A DNA stretch of 64,000 nucleotides. Source: Cohnella phaseoli. Its GTDB lineage: Bacteria > Bacillota > Bacilli > Paenibacillales > Paenibacillaceae. The notes under the pieces are model-generated. The model did not search any database. It was not told the DNA's origin and saw only the letters and a list, made by a program, of their open reading frames with translations. Location of the stretch: positions 1 through 64,000 of the forward strand of contig NZ_QRDZ01000001.1 of assembly GCF_003386235.1 (NCBI RefSeq). Direction: 5' to 3'. How positions within the stretch are numbered: position 1 is the first letter of the stretch; the number at the start of each line of letters is the position of its first letter. The translations under genes and the position numbers were made by a program. Below, one piece after another: positions 54,372 through 62,868 of this stretch.

Positions 54372-55725
54372 ATGGACAATCCAAAGGCGGACGGCGAACG
54401 GCGACCTGTTCGCCATGACGCGTAACAAGCTGACGCTTCAATACAGCGGCATGCTCATTTTATTTCTGAGCCTGTTCATTATCGGCGTGTATGCCCTGCT
54501 GTACGGGGTGATTTGGAGCGAGCAGCGATCCGCTCTGGGCGCAATCGCCGATAGCGAATTTCAAGCGCTGAAGCAATGGAGCGATCAAGGAGGCGATTCG
54601 ACCCGTCCGCCCCCTCGCGACGTAGAGGATGCTTTCTCGATTAGCAACGATCAGTCGTTCTATTATTTGATCGGCGATGGCGGGCATGTCCAACTGGGCG
54701 GCGAAATTCAGTTTCAATTGCGCGAGCAAGTAATGCAGGCGATCTCGCAAGGACAATTCGTACGGGACGATTATACTCGAATGGCGATGCAGATCTTCAG
54801 CGGCTCGTCGGCCCGCGATGCGAAATTTTTGGTTACGGCCCGCGAATTGGCGTTTAACGGGGATCGGAGCAGCATGTTATACATCGGGAAAGAGGTTACG
54901 TTCCAACACAACTTGTTCCGCTGGCTGCTCATTCTGCTGGTCGGCATGGCGCTTTTGTTCTTTTTACTGGCTTTAGGGTTCAGTTATTGGATGTCTCGCA
55001 AAGCAATGGTCCCGATCGCTCGTTCTTACGCGAGACAGAAGGAGTTTGCAGCGGACGCTTCACATGAGCTAAGAACGCCGCTTAGCGTGCTTTTAACCTC
55101 GATTGAAGCGCTCCAACTGGAGCTGGAAGAAAGCGCCGCAGACCTTCCTCTCGCTCACAATCTCTTATCGGGAATGAAACAGGAAGTCGGATCGATTGCG
55201 AAACTAACGGGAGATTTACTGCAGCTTGCACGTTCCGATTCCGGAGAGCTTGCTCTTAACCGATCGCCATTTCATGCCGGCTTGGCGGCAGCGAAGGCCG
55301 TCGATCGCCTTCGGCCGTTGGGGGATAGCAAGCGCATCGCCATCGAGCTGGATGCTCCGACTGACCTCGTTGTGGAGTGGGACGAAGAGAGATTCGCGCA
55401 GCTGCTTATTCTGCTTGTCGATAACGCCGTGAAATATTCGCCGGAGAATAGGACCGTGCAAGTCAAGCTCGCCGAAAGGACGGTAAAAGGGGAACGGATG
55501 TTGACCGTCGAGGTCAAGGACAACGGGATCGGCATCGCAGCCGAAGCGCTGCCCCGCATCTTCGACCGCTTCTACCGGGAGGATCGATCGAGGACGCGGC
55601 AATCCGGCGGACACGGCCTGGGGCTCGCGATCGCTCATAATATTGTGAACGCCGGCCGTGGTACGATCCATGCGGAAAGCGTCGTCGGCAAGGGCACTAC
55701 ATTTACAGTGCGCCTGCCGCTGTAA
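54361..55725 (+). CDS. sensor histidine kinase (OmpR-type partner)
   Basis: 454 residues. TM1 near 28-48, an extracytoplasmic loop (about 50-180), TM2 near 183-205, then the dimerisation box with the phospho-acceptor His in FAADASHELRTPLSVLLTSIE near 235, the N box LLILLVDNAVKYSPENR near 345, and the G boxes DNGIGIAAEALPRIFDRFYREDRSRT and GHGLGLAIAHNIV. The start is uncertain: TTG 54361 overlaps the regulator's stop by 11 bp and has only a weak GTGGGG, while ATG 54415 lacks a ribosome site. It is the cognate kinase of the preceding response regulator. Confidence 0.94.
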   Translation: MKPKWTIQRRTANGDLFAMTRNKLTLQYSGMLILFLSLFIIGVYALLYGVIWSEQRSALGAIADSEFQALKQWSDQGGDSTRPPPRDVEDAFSISNDQSFYYLIGDGGHVQLGGEIQFQLREQVMQAISQGQFVRDDYTRMAMQIFSGSSARDAKFLVTARELAFNGDRSSMLYIGKEVTFQHNLFRWLLILLVGMALLFFLLALGFSYWMSRKAMVPIARSYARQKEFAADASHELRTPLSVLLTSIEALQLELEESAADLPLAHNLLSGMKQEVGSIAKLTGDLLQLARSDSGELALNRSPFHAGLAAAKAVDRLRPLGDSKRIAIELDAPTDLVVEWDEERFAQLLILLVDNAVKYSPENRTVQVKLAERTVKGERMLTVEVKDNGIGIAAEALPRIFDRFYREDRSRTRQSGGHGLGLAIAHNIVNAGRGTIHAESVVGKGTTFTVRLPL

Positions 55726-55744
55726 GGGCGGCTGCCTATATCGG

Positions 55745-56902
55745 TCAGCGTTGCAAAAGCGTTGTCCCGCAAGCCGACTGATGCCTAAATTGATAGTTGT
55801 TTTTTCCTCGTTTTTTGGCAATGTACATCGCTTCATCGGCGAGTTTGATCAAATCTTGCACATCCTGGCCTTGATCGGGATACAGACTGATTCCTATGCT
55901 GCATGAGATTTCGATGCTGCAATCGTTGATTCGGTAGGGTTTAGATATCGTTGTAAGGAGTGCTTCCGCCAGACTCGCCGCCTCCCGTTCGGTATGGATT
56001 TCAGTAAATAGTATAAATTCGTCGCCGCCAAATCGGGCAATGTTATCGCTGCTGTCGGCTTGAGTGAATTTGATTCTTCCGGCAAACTCCTGCAGCAGTT
56101 GATCGCCGACAAGATGCCCGTAAGAATCGTTCACCCCTTTAAATCCATCCACATCCAAAAACATAACGGCAATTCTGGACTGGTTTTGCTTTGCTTCTTC
56201 GAAAGCCTGGATCAATCGGTTATGAAAGAATTCGCGGTTCGGCAAAGCCGTAAGCGAATCGTAATAAGCGCGATAACGCATTTTTTCTTCATTTAATTTC
56301 CGCTCGGTAATATCCTCCATGATTGCGGCGTAGCATTCCAGCTGTCCGTTGTCACTATAAATGGAATAAACCCGCATATTGAGCACATGAATGAGTCCGC
56401 TCCTATGCTTGTTTCGTATTTCTCCTTGCCAATATCCGCAGTCTATTAATTTTTCCCAGACTTCATTAAGGAAACCGGGGCTGAACTGTTCCGACAGGAG
56501 CAGCGACAAATTTCTACCCTGGGCTTCCTCTTCTCTATATCCGGTTAAACGAGTAAATGCCAAATTCGTGGTCATAATATTGCCGTTTAAATCGGTTACA
56601 ATAACCCCTTCGTTCATGCACTTAATAATTTTAGCGGAAAGCTGCAGCCTCTTGTCCGATTCTTTTGGCGTTATTTCCAGAATTGTCGCTAGCCTCGTAT
56701 GAACTGCCGCTTTGAAGACCAGAACTTGCGTCAAGACTTTCCATTTGTAAAAGAAAACGGCGAATAACGAAACAGAGACGAGCAAACTTGCGGCTAGCCA
56801 GAAAATGACGATCATATACGGTGAATGGTACGAAACAAGATGGGGCATCATTTTGTAAATAATCTTGGGATTAGAAGTTTCAATCATGATTATGTGAACC
56901 AC
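55745..56902 (-). CDS. membrane-anchored PAS-GGDEF diguanylate cyclase
   Basis: 385 residues. One or two hydrophobic segments at the N-terminus (about 27-52), a PAS domain (about 85-205, ending YAAIMEDITERKLNEE), and a complete GGDEF domain (about 212-375) with DSLTALPNREFFHNRL, the substrate Asp region VMFLDVDGFKGVNDSYGH and the intact active site RFGGDEF. It should make cyclic di-GMP. GTG 56902 or ATG 56887 may be the start; neither has a strong ribosome site. A stand-alone HD-GYP-N-like gene lies nearby. Confidence 0.92.
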   Translation of the reverse strand: MVHIIMIETSNPKIIYKMMPHLVSYHSPYMIVIFWLAASLLVSVSLFAVFFYKWKVLTQVLVFKAAVHTRLATILEITPKESDKRLQLSAKIIKCMNEGVIVTDLNGNIMTTNLAFTRLTGYREEEAQGRNLSLLLSEQFSPGFLNEVWEKLIDCGYWQGEIRNKHRSGLIHVLNMRVYSIYSDNGQLECYAAIMEDITERKLNEEKMRYRAYYDSLTALPNREFFHNRLIQAFEEAKQNQSRIAVMFLDVDGFKGVNDSYGHLVGDQLLQEFAGRIKFTQADSSDNIARFGGDEFILFTEIHTEREAASLAEALLTTISKPYRINDCSIEISCSIGISLYPDQGQDVQDLIKLADEAMYIAKKRGKNNYQFRHQSACGTTLLQR

Positions 56903-57124
56903 ATCGTTTCTTCATTTTTGAATAGCTCAAAAAAATACTCCGGAATTACTAGTTAATGGTTCTATTTGCCTACTCGATTGCTTGGTTGTTCTGGATTGTT
57001 GGGGTTTATTCTGCTGTTCGAGTCGTATTCCAGCTTCTCAATCCCAGTCGAATAGGAAGAAAGACTTAGTCAGACTGTCACAATATGTAGTCTTGTGGAA
57101 GATTATACCCCAAAGTATTTAAAG

Positions 57125-57201
57125 CTACAATTAGATAAACTGATTGTAGTTTAAAGACTCTCCAACCTTCAAAGTGGGTAAACTACACTTTATTTGGAGA
57201 G
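57125..57201. promoter_or_regulatory. array of inverted repeats upstream of the XRE regulator
   Basis: Within the ~310-bp gap between the cyclase and the XRE gene (the rest shows nothing recognisable) several dyads overlap: CTACAAT/ATTGTAG (57125-57131, 57143-57149), TGTAGTTTA/TAAACTACA (57145-57153, 57179-57187), AAAGTG/CACTTT (57171-57176, 57186-57191) and CTCTCCAA/TTGGAGAG (57158-57165, 57194-57201). The repeated TGTAG core suggests several binding sites for the downstream XRE protein; the outermost stem also includes GGAGAG near its ribosome site. Confidence 0.5.
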
Positions 57202-57219
57202 AGGTTGTGAGGTTTGAGA

Positions 57220-57555
57220 ATGGGGACGTTAGCGGCGTTAATCGGAGCAAAAATACGTTTGCATCGTTTGGCACGTAACATGACGCTGGATCAGCTTGGG
57301 GAAACCATTGGGATGGCTGGCACATACCTCGCTCAAATCGAGCGCGGCGAGAAAAATGTCAAGTTAAGCACAATCGAAAAAGTGGCCACCGGTTTGCATA
57401 TGACTGTTTACGATTTATTTGATGAGAAGGAGGGGAGCTTGCAAGAAAAGAAATGGGTATGGGCAAGCGTCCTTCTCCTGTTGCAGCATGATGAAGTCAA
57501 GCATCGTCAAGCTTATCGCATATTAAAGGCTTTGCTTATTGAGGATGAAGCCTAA
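57220..57555 (+). CDS. XRE-family transcriptional regulator
   Basis: 111 residues. N-terminal Cro/CI helix-turn-helix, IGAKIRLHRLARNMTLDQLGETIGMAGTYLAQIERGEKNVKLSTIEKVA, then a helical tail of about 45 residues. ATG 57220 has GTGAGG 7 bases upstream; TTG 57214 is nearly as good with GGAGAGAGG. The dense inverted repeats just upstream suggest autoregulation. Targets are unknown; nothing else adjacent is on its transcript. Confidence 0.88.
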   Translation: MGTLAALIGAKIRLHRLARNMTLDQLGETIGMAGTYLAQIERGEKNVKLSTIEKVATGLHMTVYDLFDEKEGSLQEKKWVWASVLLLLQHDEVKHRQAYRILKALLIEDEA

Positions 57556-57678
57556 TAATGAGGTAATTTCAGGGAGCGGCCGGTTCACGGTTGCTCCTTT
57601 TTGCTTGCTCAGCCCGGTCCTGCGATCGTTGGGCACATCGTTCGGATAATATTCCAACTACATTTTTCGACAAATGAA

Positions 57679-57718
57679 TTGACAAACGATCGTATCATGA
57701 TAATATAATGTTATAACA
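57679..57718 (+). promoter_or_regulatory. promoter and possible operator of the ManNAc operon regulator
   Basis: TTGACA at 57679-57684 is a perfect -35. TAATAT (57701-57706, 16-bp spacer) or TATAAT (57704-57709, 19-bp spacer) is the -10. The palindrome TGTTATAACA at 57709-57718 overlaps the start region, and ACGATCGT (57686-57693) lies in the spacer. Either could be the GntR operator. Confidence 0.6.
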
Positions 57719-57756
57719 GGTTAGAGGTTGACCTTTTCGCGAAAGGGGAGCTTATC

Positions 57757-58476
57757 GTGATCGATAAGAGCAATCCGCTGTCATTATACCATCAACTTAA
57801 GCAAATTATCTCCAACAAAATTCAGGAAGGCGAATGGAAGGTTGGGGACAAGCTGCCTTCCGAAGCCGAGCTATGCGATCTCTATCAGGTTAGCCGCATA
57901 ACGGCAAGACGTGCGTTATCCGAGCTTGAACACGAGGGCATGATCGAGAAGAAGACAGGCAAGGGCACTTTCGTCCGCTTTTCCGGCATTAACCAGGAAC
58001 TGAACCGGTTCTACAGCTTTACGAACGAAGTTAAGCTGCGGGGGTATACGCCTTCCTCCAAGCAATTATCTCTTGAAAGGGTTTTCCCCGACAACGAAGT
58101 TCGGCATGCCTTGACCTTGCCCGAGGGCGAGCAGGTTTACTTGATCAAGCGGCTTCGGATGGCCGACAACGAAGCGATCGTCATCGACCGCTCTTACTTG
58201 CCGTGCCGGCTGTTTCCCGGATTGGATCAATACGATTTCGGGCAGCGTTCCTTGTACGAGACGCTGAGCGAAGTCTATAACGTAGCCGCCAACATGGCCG
58301 AAGAGACGATCGACGCCGTATTGATCAGCAAGGAAGAGGCGGATTTACTCGATATTAAGAAAAGCTCTCCGTGTCTGTTAATTAAGCGGATTGCTTATTT
58401 CGGCACGCTTCCGGTGGAGTTCAACTATCGGATCGTCAACCGCGATAAGTATAAATATAAAATCCAGTTGAAGTAA
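57757..58476 (+). CDS. GntR/HutC-family regulator of the ManNAc operon
   Basis: 239 residues. N-terminal GntR winged helix (KVGDKLPSEAELCDLYQVSRITARRALSELEHEGMIEKKTGKGTFV, about 27-72) and a C-terminal UTRA ligand domain (about 95-235). HutC-type members usually sense a phosphorylated or free sugar; N-acetylmannosamine-6-phosphate or GlcNAc-6-phosphate is the likely effector given the downstream genes. GTG 57757 follows AAGGGGAG. It is 118 bp upstream of the importer, on the same strand. Confidence 0.93.
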   Translation: MIDKSNPLSLYHQLKQIISNKIQEGEWKVGDKLPSEAELCDLYQVSRITARRALSELEHEGMIEKKTGKGTFVRFSGINQELNRFYSFTNEVKLRGYTPSSKQLSLERVFPDNEVRHALTLPEGEQVYLIKRLRMADNEAIVIDRSYLPCRLFPGLDQYDFGQRSLYETLSEVYNVAANMAEETIDAVLISKEEADLLDIKKSSPCLLIKRIAYFGTLPVEFNYRIVNRDKYKYKIQLK

Positions 58477-58594
58477 CGCATGTAGATTCGAACTAGGGGG
58501 GATGTACGCTCTACAAGCTCTGTTTTCAAAGGGGCGGAGCACGGTTTTAAAAGTTTGAAAAATCAGAATATTATGAAAATTGGAGGCAAAAAGT

Positions 58595-59584
58595 ATGCGT
58601 AAAATGGTCTTTTTACTGCTTATCGTGGCAATGACGGCATTGACAGCTTGTTCAAGCACAAATGAAAGCGGAAACAATACGGGGGCCAAAGGAAGTCCGT
58701 CTGCCGAAACCGGCGGCGAAGCCGCAAACAAGAAGCTGAAAATCGGTTTTACGGTCGCCAATCTGGCGAATACGTATTTCGTCGACTTGTCGGAAGGCGT
58801 GAAGGCAAGGGCGCAAGAGCTAGGCTACGACGTCACCGTTCATGACGGCAAAGGCGACGCGGTGCAGCAAGTCAACGCGATCGAGAACTTCATTACCCAG
58901 AAGCTGGACGTCATCGTGATCAGCCCGGTTGACGACAAGGCTTTGGAGCCGGTAGTCAAGAAAGCCAAAGAAGCCGGCATCACCGTCGTCAGCTCTAACC
59001 AGAACGTAGCCGGCTCCGACGCTTTCCTTACTGTGCCGGAATACGAATACGGGATGGCGATCGGCGAACAGGCGGGACAATGGATTGCCGACAAGCTGGG
59101 CGGTACGGCGGAAGTTGCCATTATCGATTACCCCGAACTGAAAGTCATCATCGAACGGGCCAACGGAATCAAGGACGGCATTCTGAAGCATGCGCCGGAT
59201 GCCAAAATCGTGGCCAATCAGTCGGCGAACACGGTTGAGAAAGGAATGCGGGCGATGGAAACGATTCTCCAGGCTCACCCGAACGTCAAAGTCGTCGCGG
59301 CCGTTAACGATGCCGGCGCGCTCGGCGTCTACGAAGTCGTGAAAGCGGCTAAGAAGGATACGCCGGACTTCTTTATCGGCGGATTGGACGCAACGCAGGA
59401 AGCGCTGAAGAAGATCAAGGAAGACGGCATTTACCGCGCGACTATCGACATCGCTCCGGTCGGAATGGGGCGGCAAATTGTAGATACGGCAGTGAAAGTC
59501 ATCGCAGAAGGCCCGATTGCCGAACCGATCGCGGTGAATATGATTCCCGTAACGCTTAGCAACGTGGACGAATTTATCCAGTAA
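58595..59584 (+). CDS. ribose-family (CUT2) sugar-binding lipoprotein
   Basis: 329 residues. Lipobox LTAC with Cys 19, a short Ser/Asn/Gly linker, then an RbsB-like periplasmic-binding fold (KKLKIGFTVANLANTYFVDLSEGVK, VQQVNAIENFITQKLDVIVISPVDDKAL, FFIGGLDATQEALKKIKEDG). These proteins bind monosaccharides. ATG 58595 has GGAGG eight bases upstream. It begins a binding protein-ATPase-permease set followed by NanE and a ROK kinase. Confidence 0.94.
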   Translation: MRKMVFLLLIVAMTALTACSSTNESGNNTGAKGSPSAETGGEAANKKLKIGFTVANLANTYFVDLSEGVKARAQELGYDVTVHDGKGDAVQQVNAIENFITQKLDVIVISPVDDKALEPVVKKAKEAGITVVSSNQNVAGSDAFLTVPEYEYGMAIGEQAGQWIADKLGGTAEVAIIDYPELKVIIERANGIKDGILKHAPDAKIVANQSANTVEKGMRAMETILQAHPNVKVVAAVNDAGALGVYEVVKAAKKDTPDFFIGGLDATQEALKKIKEDGIYRATIDIAPVGMGRQIVDTAVKVIAEGPIAEPIAVNMIPVTLSNVDEFIQ

Positions 59585-59675
59585 CAGATGCGATTCCATC
59601 CGCAGACCTTCCTCCATAGGTACACCGCAGCAATTACGGGAGAGGGTCTGTGGAAGATAAAGGAGGCCGGCCGCG

Positions 59676-61154
59676 ATGGGCGAACCCCTATTGGCTCTTC
59701 GGGACATCAGCAAATATTACCCTGGCGTTAAGGCGCTGGACGGCGTTTCAATCGATTTTCGGCCAGGAGAGGTGCATTCGATCGTAGGCGAGAACGGCGC
59801 GGGCAAATCGACGCTGATCAAGACGATCACCGGCGCCATCGAGCCGACGTCGGGCAGCATTAGGTACAATGGCGTTGAGATGAGCGGCATGAACCCGATC
59901 TATGCGTTAAAGGAAGGGATCAGCGCGATCTATCAGGAGTTCAACCTGATTCCGAGTCTGACGGTAGCTGAAAATATTTTTTACGGCAGGGAGCTTGGCG
60001 GCAGATTCATGATCGATAGACGCGAGATGAATGCCCGGTCGTCGCAAATTTTAAGTCAGCTCGGCGTGAACGTGCGGCCCCAGAGCTTGGTTAAAGATTT
60101 GAGCGTCGGTTTCCAGCAAATCGTAGAAATTGCCAAAGCGATATCCGGCAATGCCAAAGTGTTGATTATGGATGAGCCTACGGCCCCGCTGACGAGCAGC
60201 GAAGTCGAGAAGCTGTACGAAATCGTCGACAAGCTGAAGCGGCAGGGGATGACGATTATTTATATCTCTCACAAATTCGAGGAAATCTTCCGTCTCTCCG
60301 ACCGGATTACAGTCATGAGAGACGGCAAATATATTCGAACGCTGCAGCGCGAAGACACGAACAGATCCGAATTGGTCAGCCTGATGGTCGGACGGGCGTT
60401 GGGACAGCATTATCCGCCCAAAGCTTCCCGGACGGGAGCTGCGGTGCTGGAGGTCAAAGGTCTCTCCAATCCCCAGGTCAACGACATCTCTTTCACCCTG
60501 AAGGAAGGAGAGATATTGGGAATCGCCGGCCTGGTCGGCGCCGGGAGGACGGAGCTGGTACGCGCCATATTCGGCGTCGATCCGATATCTGCAGGCGAGC
60601 TGCTGATCAGGGGGAAACGCGTCAAGATTCGTCATCCGATGGACGCCATCGGCTATAAGATGGGACTCATTCCGGAGGACAGAAAGCAGCATGGCGCGCT
60701 GTTGAACATGGACGTGAAATTTAACATCTCGTACGCTTCGCTTGATAAAATCGCTTCCTTCGGTTTTCTGCACAAGAAGAAAGAGAAAAATCTGGCCACG
60801 GATTATATCGCGGCTCTGGCCATCAAGACGCCCGGGGAGCTGCAGGCGGTCAAAAACCTGAGCGGCGGCAACCAGCAGAAGGTCGTTCTGGCCAAATGGC
60901 TGGCGACCCAGTGCGATATTCTGATCTTCGACGAGCCTACGCGCGGCATTGACGTTGGGGCGAAGCAGGAAATCTACGCCTTGATGCGAAATCTGGTCGG
61001 TGAGAATAAGTCGATTATTATGATTTCGTCCGAAATGCCGGAGCTGATCGGCATGTCCGACCGGGTGCTGGTCATGAAGGAAGGATCGCTAACGGGCGAA
61101 GTTGCAGGCGATGAAATGACGCAGGAACGCATTCTGACGATGGCTACGGAATAA
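59676..61154 (+). CDS. ribose-family (CUT2) ABC transporter ATPase
   Basis: 492 residues, two fused nucleotide-binding domains as in RbsA/MglA. The first has Walker A GENGAGKST near 37, VKDLSVGFQQIVEIAKA and VLIMDEPTAPLTSSE. The second has the degenerate Walker A GLVGAGRTELVRAIFG, a normal signature LSGGNQQKVVLAKWL and IFDEPTRGIDVGAK. AAAGGAGG lies upstream of ATG 59676. It energises the monosaccharide importer with the adjacent binding protein and permease. Confidence 0.96.
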   Translation: MGEPLLALRDISKYYPGVKALDGVSIDFRPGEVHSIVGENGAGKSTLIKTITGAIEPTSGSIRYNGVEMSGMNPIYALKEGISAIYQEFNLIPSLTVAENIFYGRELGGRFMIDRREMNARSSQILSQLGVNVRPQSLVKDLSVGFQQIVEIAKAISGNAKVLIMDEPTAPLTSSEVEKLYEIVDKLKRQGMTIIYISHKFEEIFRLSDRITVMRDGKYIRTLQREDTNRSELVSLMVGRALGQHYPPKASRTGAAVLEVKGLSNPQVNDISFTLKEGEILGIAGLVGAGRTELVRAIFGVDPISAGELLIRGKRVKIRHPMDAIGYKMGLIPEDRKQHGALLNMDVKFNISYASLDKIASFGFLHKKKEKNLATDYIAALAIKTPGELQAVKNLSGGNQQKVVLAKWLATQCDILIFDEPTRGIDVGAKQEIYALMRNLVGENKSIIMISSEMPELIGMSDRVLVMKEGSLTGEVAGDEMTQERILTMATE

Positions 61155-61196
61155 CGGCCGTCGTTCTTATCCCAAATGTAGAGCGGAGGTCAACCC

Positions 61197-62147
61197 GTGC
61201 CGATCAGAGCCATACTCGTAAAATACGGAATTTACATTGTGCTGCTGCTTCTCGTCTTCTTTTTCTCGGTCGCCTCGGATGCTTTTTTGTCCGTAGATAA
61301 CCTGCTGAACATTTTAAGACAAGTATCGATAGTCGGAATCGTGGCCGTAGGCATGACGTTCGTGATTTTGACAGCGGGCATCGACTTGTCCATCGGTTCG
61401 ATCATCGGCGTTTCCGCGGTATTGGCCGCGAAGCTGATGCTGTTCGGCGTCCATCCGGCGCTGGCGTTCGTACTGACGCTCGTTGCCGGTATCGTGATCG
61501 GTCTCGTCAACACGTATTTTATTCATGAGATTCAAATTCCGGCGCTAATCGTGACGCTGGCGACTTTAACGGCGCTAAGAGGGATCGCCTACATCATTAC
61601 CGGAGGGTTGCCCGTATACGGCTTGCCCGAAGGCTACTCTTTCATCGGACAAGGTTACGTGATGGGGATTCCCGTTCCCGTCATCCTGATGCTTGCCTGC
61701 TTTGCGGTCGGTTACTTCGTGCTGGAGAAGACGCGGTTCGGCAGGTACGTCTACGGAGTCGGCAGCAATGAGGAGGCTTCCCGCCTGTCCGGGGTTAACG
61801 TTCGCAAAATCAAATATATCGCCTATTGTCTGAGCGGCTTCCTAAGCGCGCTTGCCGGACTGGTGCTGCTCTCCCGGGTAAACAGCGGCCAGCCTACGGC
61901 GGGAACCGGTTATGAGCTTGACGTAATTATCGGCGTCGTATTGGGCGGCGTCAGCATGAACGGGGGCGAAGGCCGGATTAGCGGCGTCATTACCGGCATT
62001 CTGATTATGGGCGTGCTCACGAACGGCATGATTCTGCTTAACATCAGCGAATATTACCAGCTTGTCGTCAAAGGAGCCGTGCTGCTGTTGGCTGTGAGTC
62101 TGGATTACGTATCGAAAAAACGGAGGGTTAAAGTTGCGCATACATGA
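61197..62147 (+). CDS. ribose-family (CUT2) ABC permease
   Basis: 316 residues with about ten hydrophobic segments and the RbsC-like motifs GMTFVILTAGIDLSIGSIIG near 47-66 and GSNEEASRLSGVNVRKIKY near 190. One permease type forms a homodimer in this family. GTG 61197 has GGAGG at 61187-61191. Its 3' end overlaps nanE by 14 bp. Confidence 0.95.
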   Translation: MPIRAILVKYGIYIVLLLLVFFFSVASDAFLSVDNLLNILRQVSIVGIVAVGMTFVILTAGIDLSIGSIIGVSAVLAAKLMLFGVHPALAFVLTLVAGIVIGLVNTYFIHEIQIPALIVTLATLTALRGIAYIITGGLPVYGLPEGYSFIGQGYVMGIPVPVILMLACFAVGYFVLEKTRFGRYVYGVGSNEEASRLSGVNVRKIKYIAYCLSGFLSALAGLVLLSRVNSGQPTAGTGYELDVIIGVVLGGVSMNGGEGRISGVITGILIMGVLTNGMILLNISEYYQLVVKGAVLLLAVSLDYVSKKRRVKVAHT

Positions 62148-62844
62148 ACTTAAACGAGGATTATTCGTATCTTGTCAGGCACAGCCGGACGAGCCGCTGT
62201 TCGGATCGGAATATATGGCCAGAATGGCGGTGGCGGCGGAGATGGGCGGAGCGGTAGGCGTACGCGTCAACACGATTCCGGACATCGTAGCAGTCAAGCA
62301 AGCGGTCGCGATTCCGGTCATCGGCATCATCAAGCAGGAGTACCCGGATTGCTATCCCTACATTACGCCGACAATGAAGGAAGTCAGAGAGGTTGCCGCA
62401 ACGGGAGCCGAGATCGTGGCGATCGACGCGAGCAAGCTGACCAAGCCGGACGGCAAAACGACGGAGCAGTTCATTCACGATATCAAAAGCGAGCTGGACA
62501 TTCTGGTTATGGCGGACGTGTCGACGCTTGAAGAAGGCATCGCGGCCTGGAAAGCCGGCGCGGATCTGATTTCCTCGACGCTGTGCGGGTATACGCCCTA
62601 CACGCGCAAGGAATCGAACGTGCCGATCGAGCTGCAGGAGCCCAATCTGGAAATTATCGCGGCGCTGGCCGATAAGATCGCAGCTCCAATTGTCGCGGAA
62701 GGCCGTTTCTGGGACTATCGCAATGCGGTTAAAGCGCTCGAGAATGGCGCCCATTCCGTAGTTATCGGGGCCGGCATTACGAGACCGCAGATCATTACTT
62801 TGAAAAACGTGACGCAGATCAACGCGTATTTGCAGACGGTATAA
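62134..62844 (+). CDS. nanE: N-acetylmannosamine-6-phosphate 2-epimerase
   Basis: 236 residues, TIM barrel. Family motifs: LFVSCQAQPDEPL near 9, GAVGVRVNTIPDI near 36, IGIIKQEYPDCYPYITPT near 60-77, ILVMADVSTLEEG near 125 and PIVAEGRFWDYRNA near 186. It converts ManNAc-6-phosphate to GlcNAc-6-phosphate. TTG 62134 follows CGGAGGG. It is coupled to the upstream permease by overlap and to the following kinase. Confidence 0.95.
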   Translation: MRIHELKRGLFVSCQAQPDEPLFGSEYMARMAVAAEMGGAVGVRVNTIPDIVAVKQAVAIPVIGIIKQEYPDCYPYITPTMKEVREVAATGAEIVAIDASKLTKPDGKTTEQFIHDIKSELDILVMADVSTLEEGIAAWKAGADLISSTLCGYTPYTRKESNVPIELQEPNLEIIAALADKIAAPIVAEGRFWDYRNAVKALENGAHSVVIGAGITRPQIITLKNVTQINAYLQTV

Positions 62845-62868
62845 GCGATTGAAGACGAGGTGAGGACA

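Noticed and set aside
57125-57201. CRISPR-like repeat array
   Set aside because: The repeats are short inverted elements of differing sequence with irregular spacing and no cas genes are in the window.
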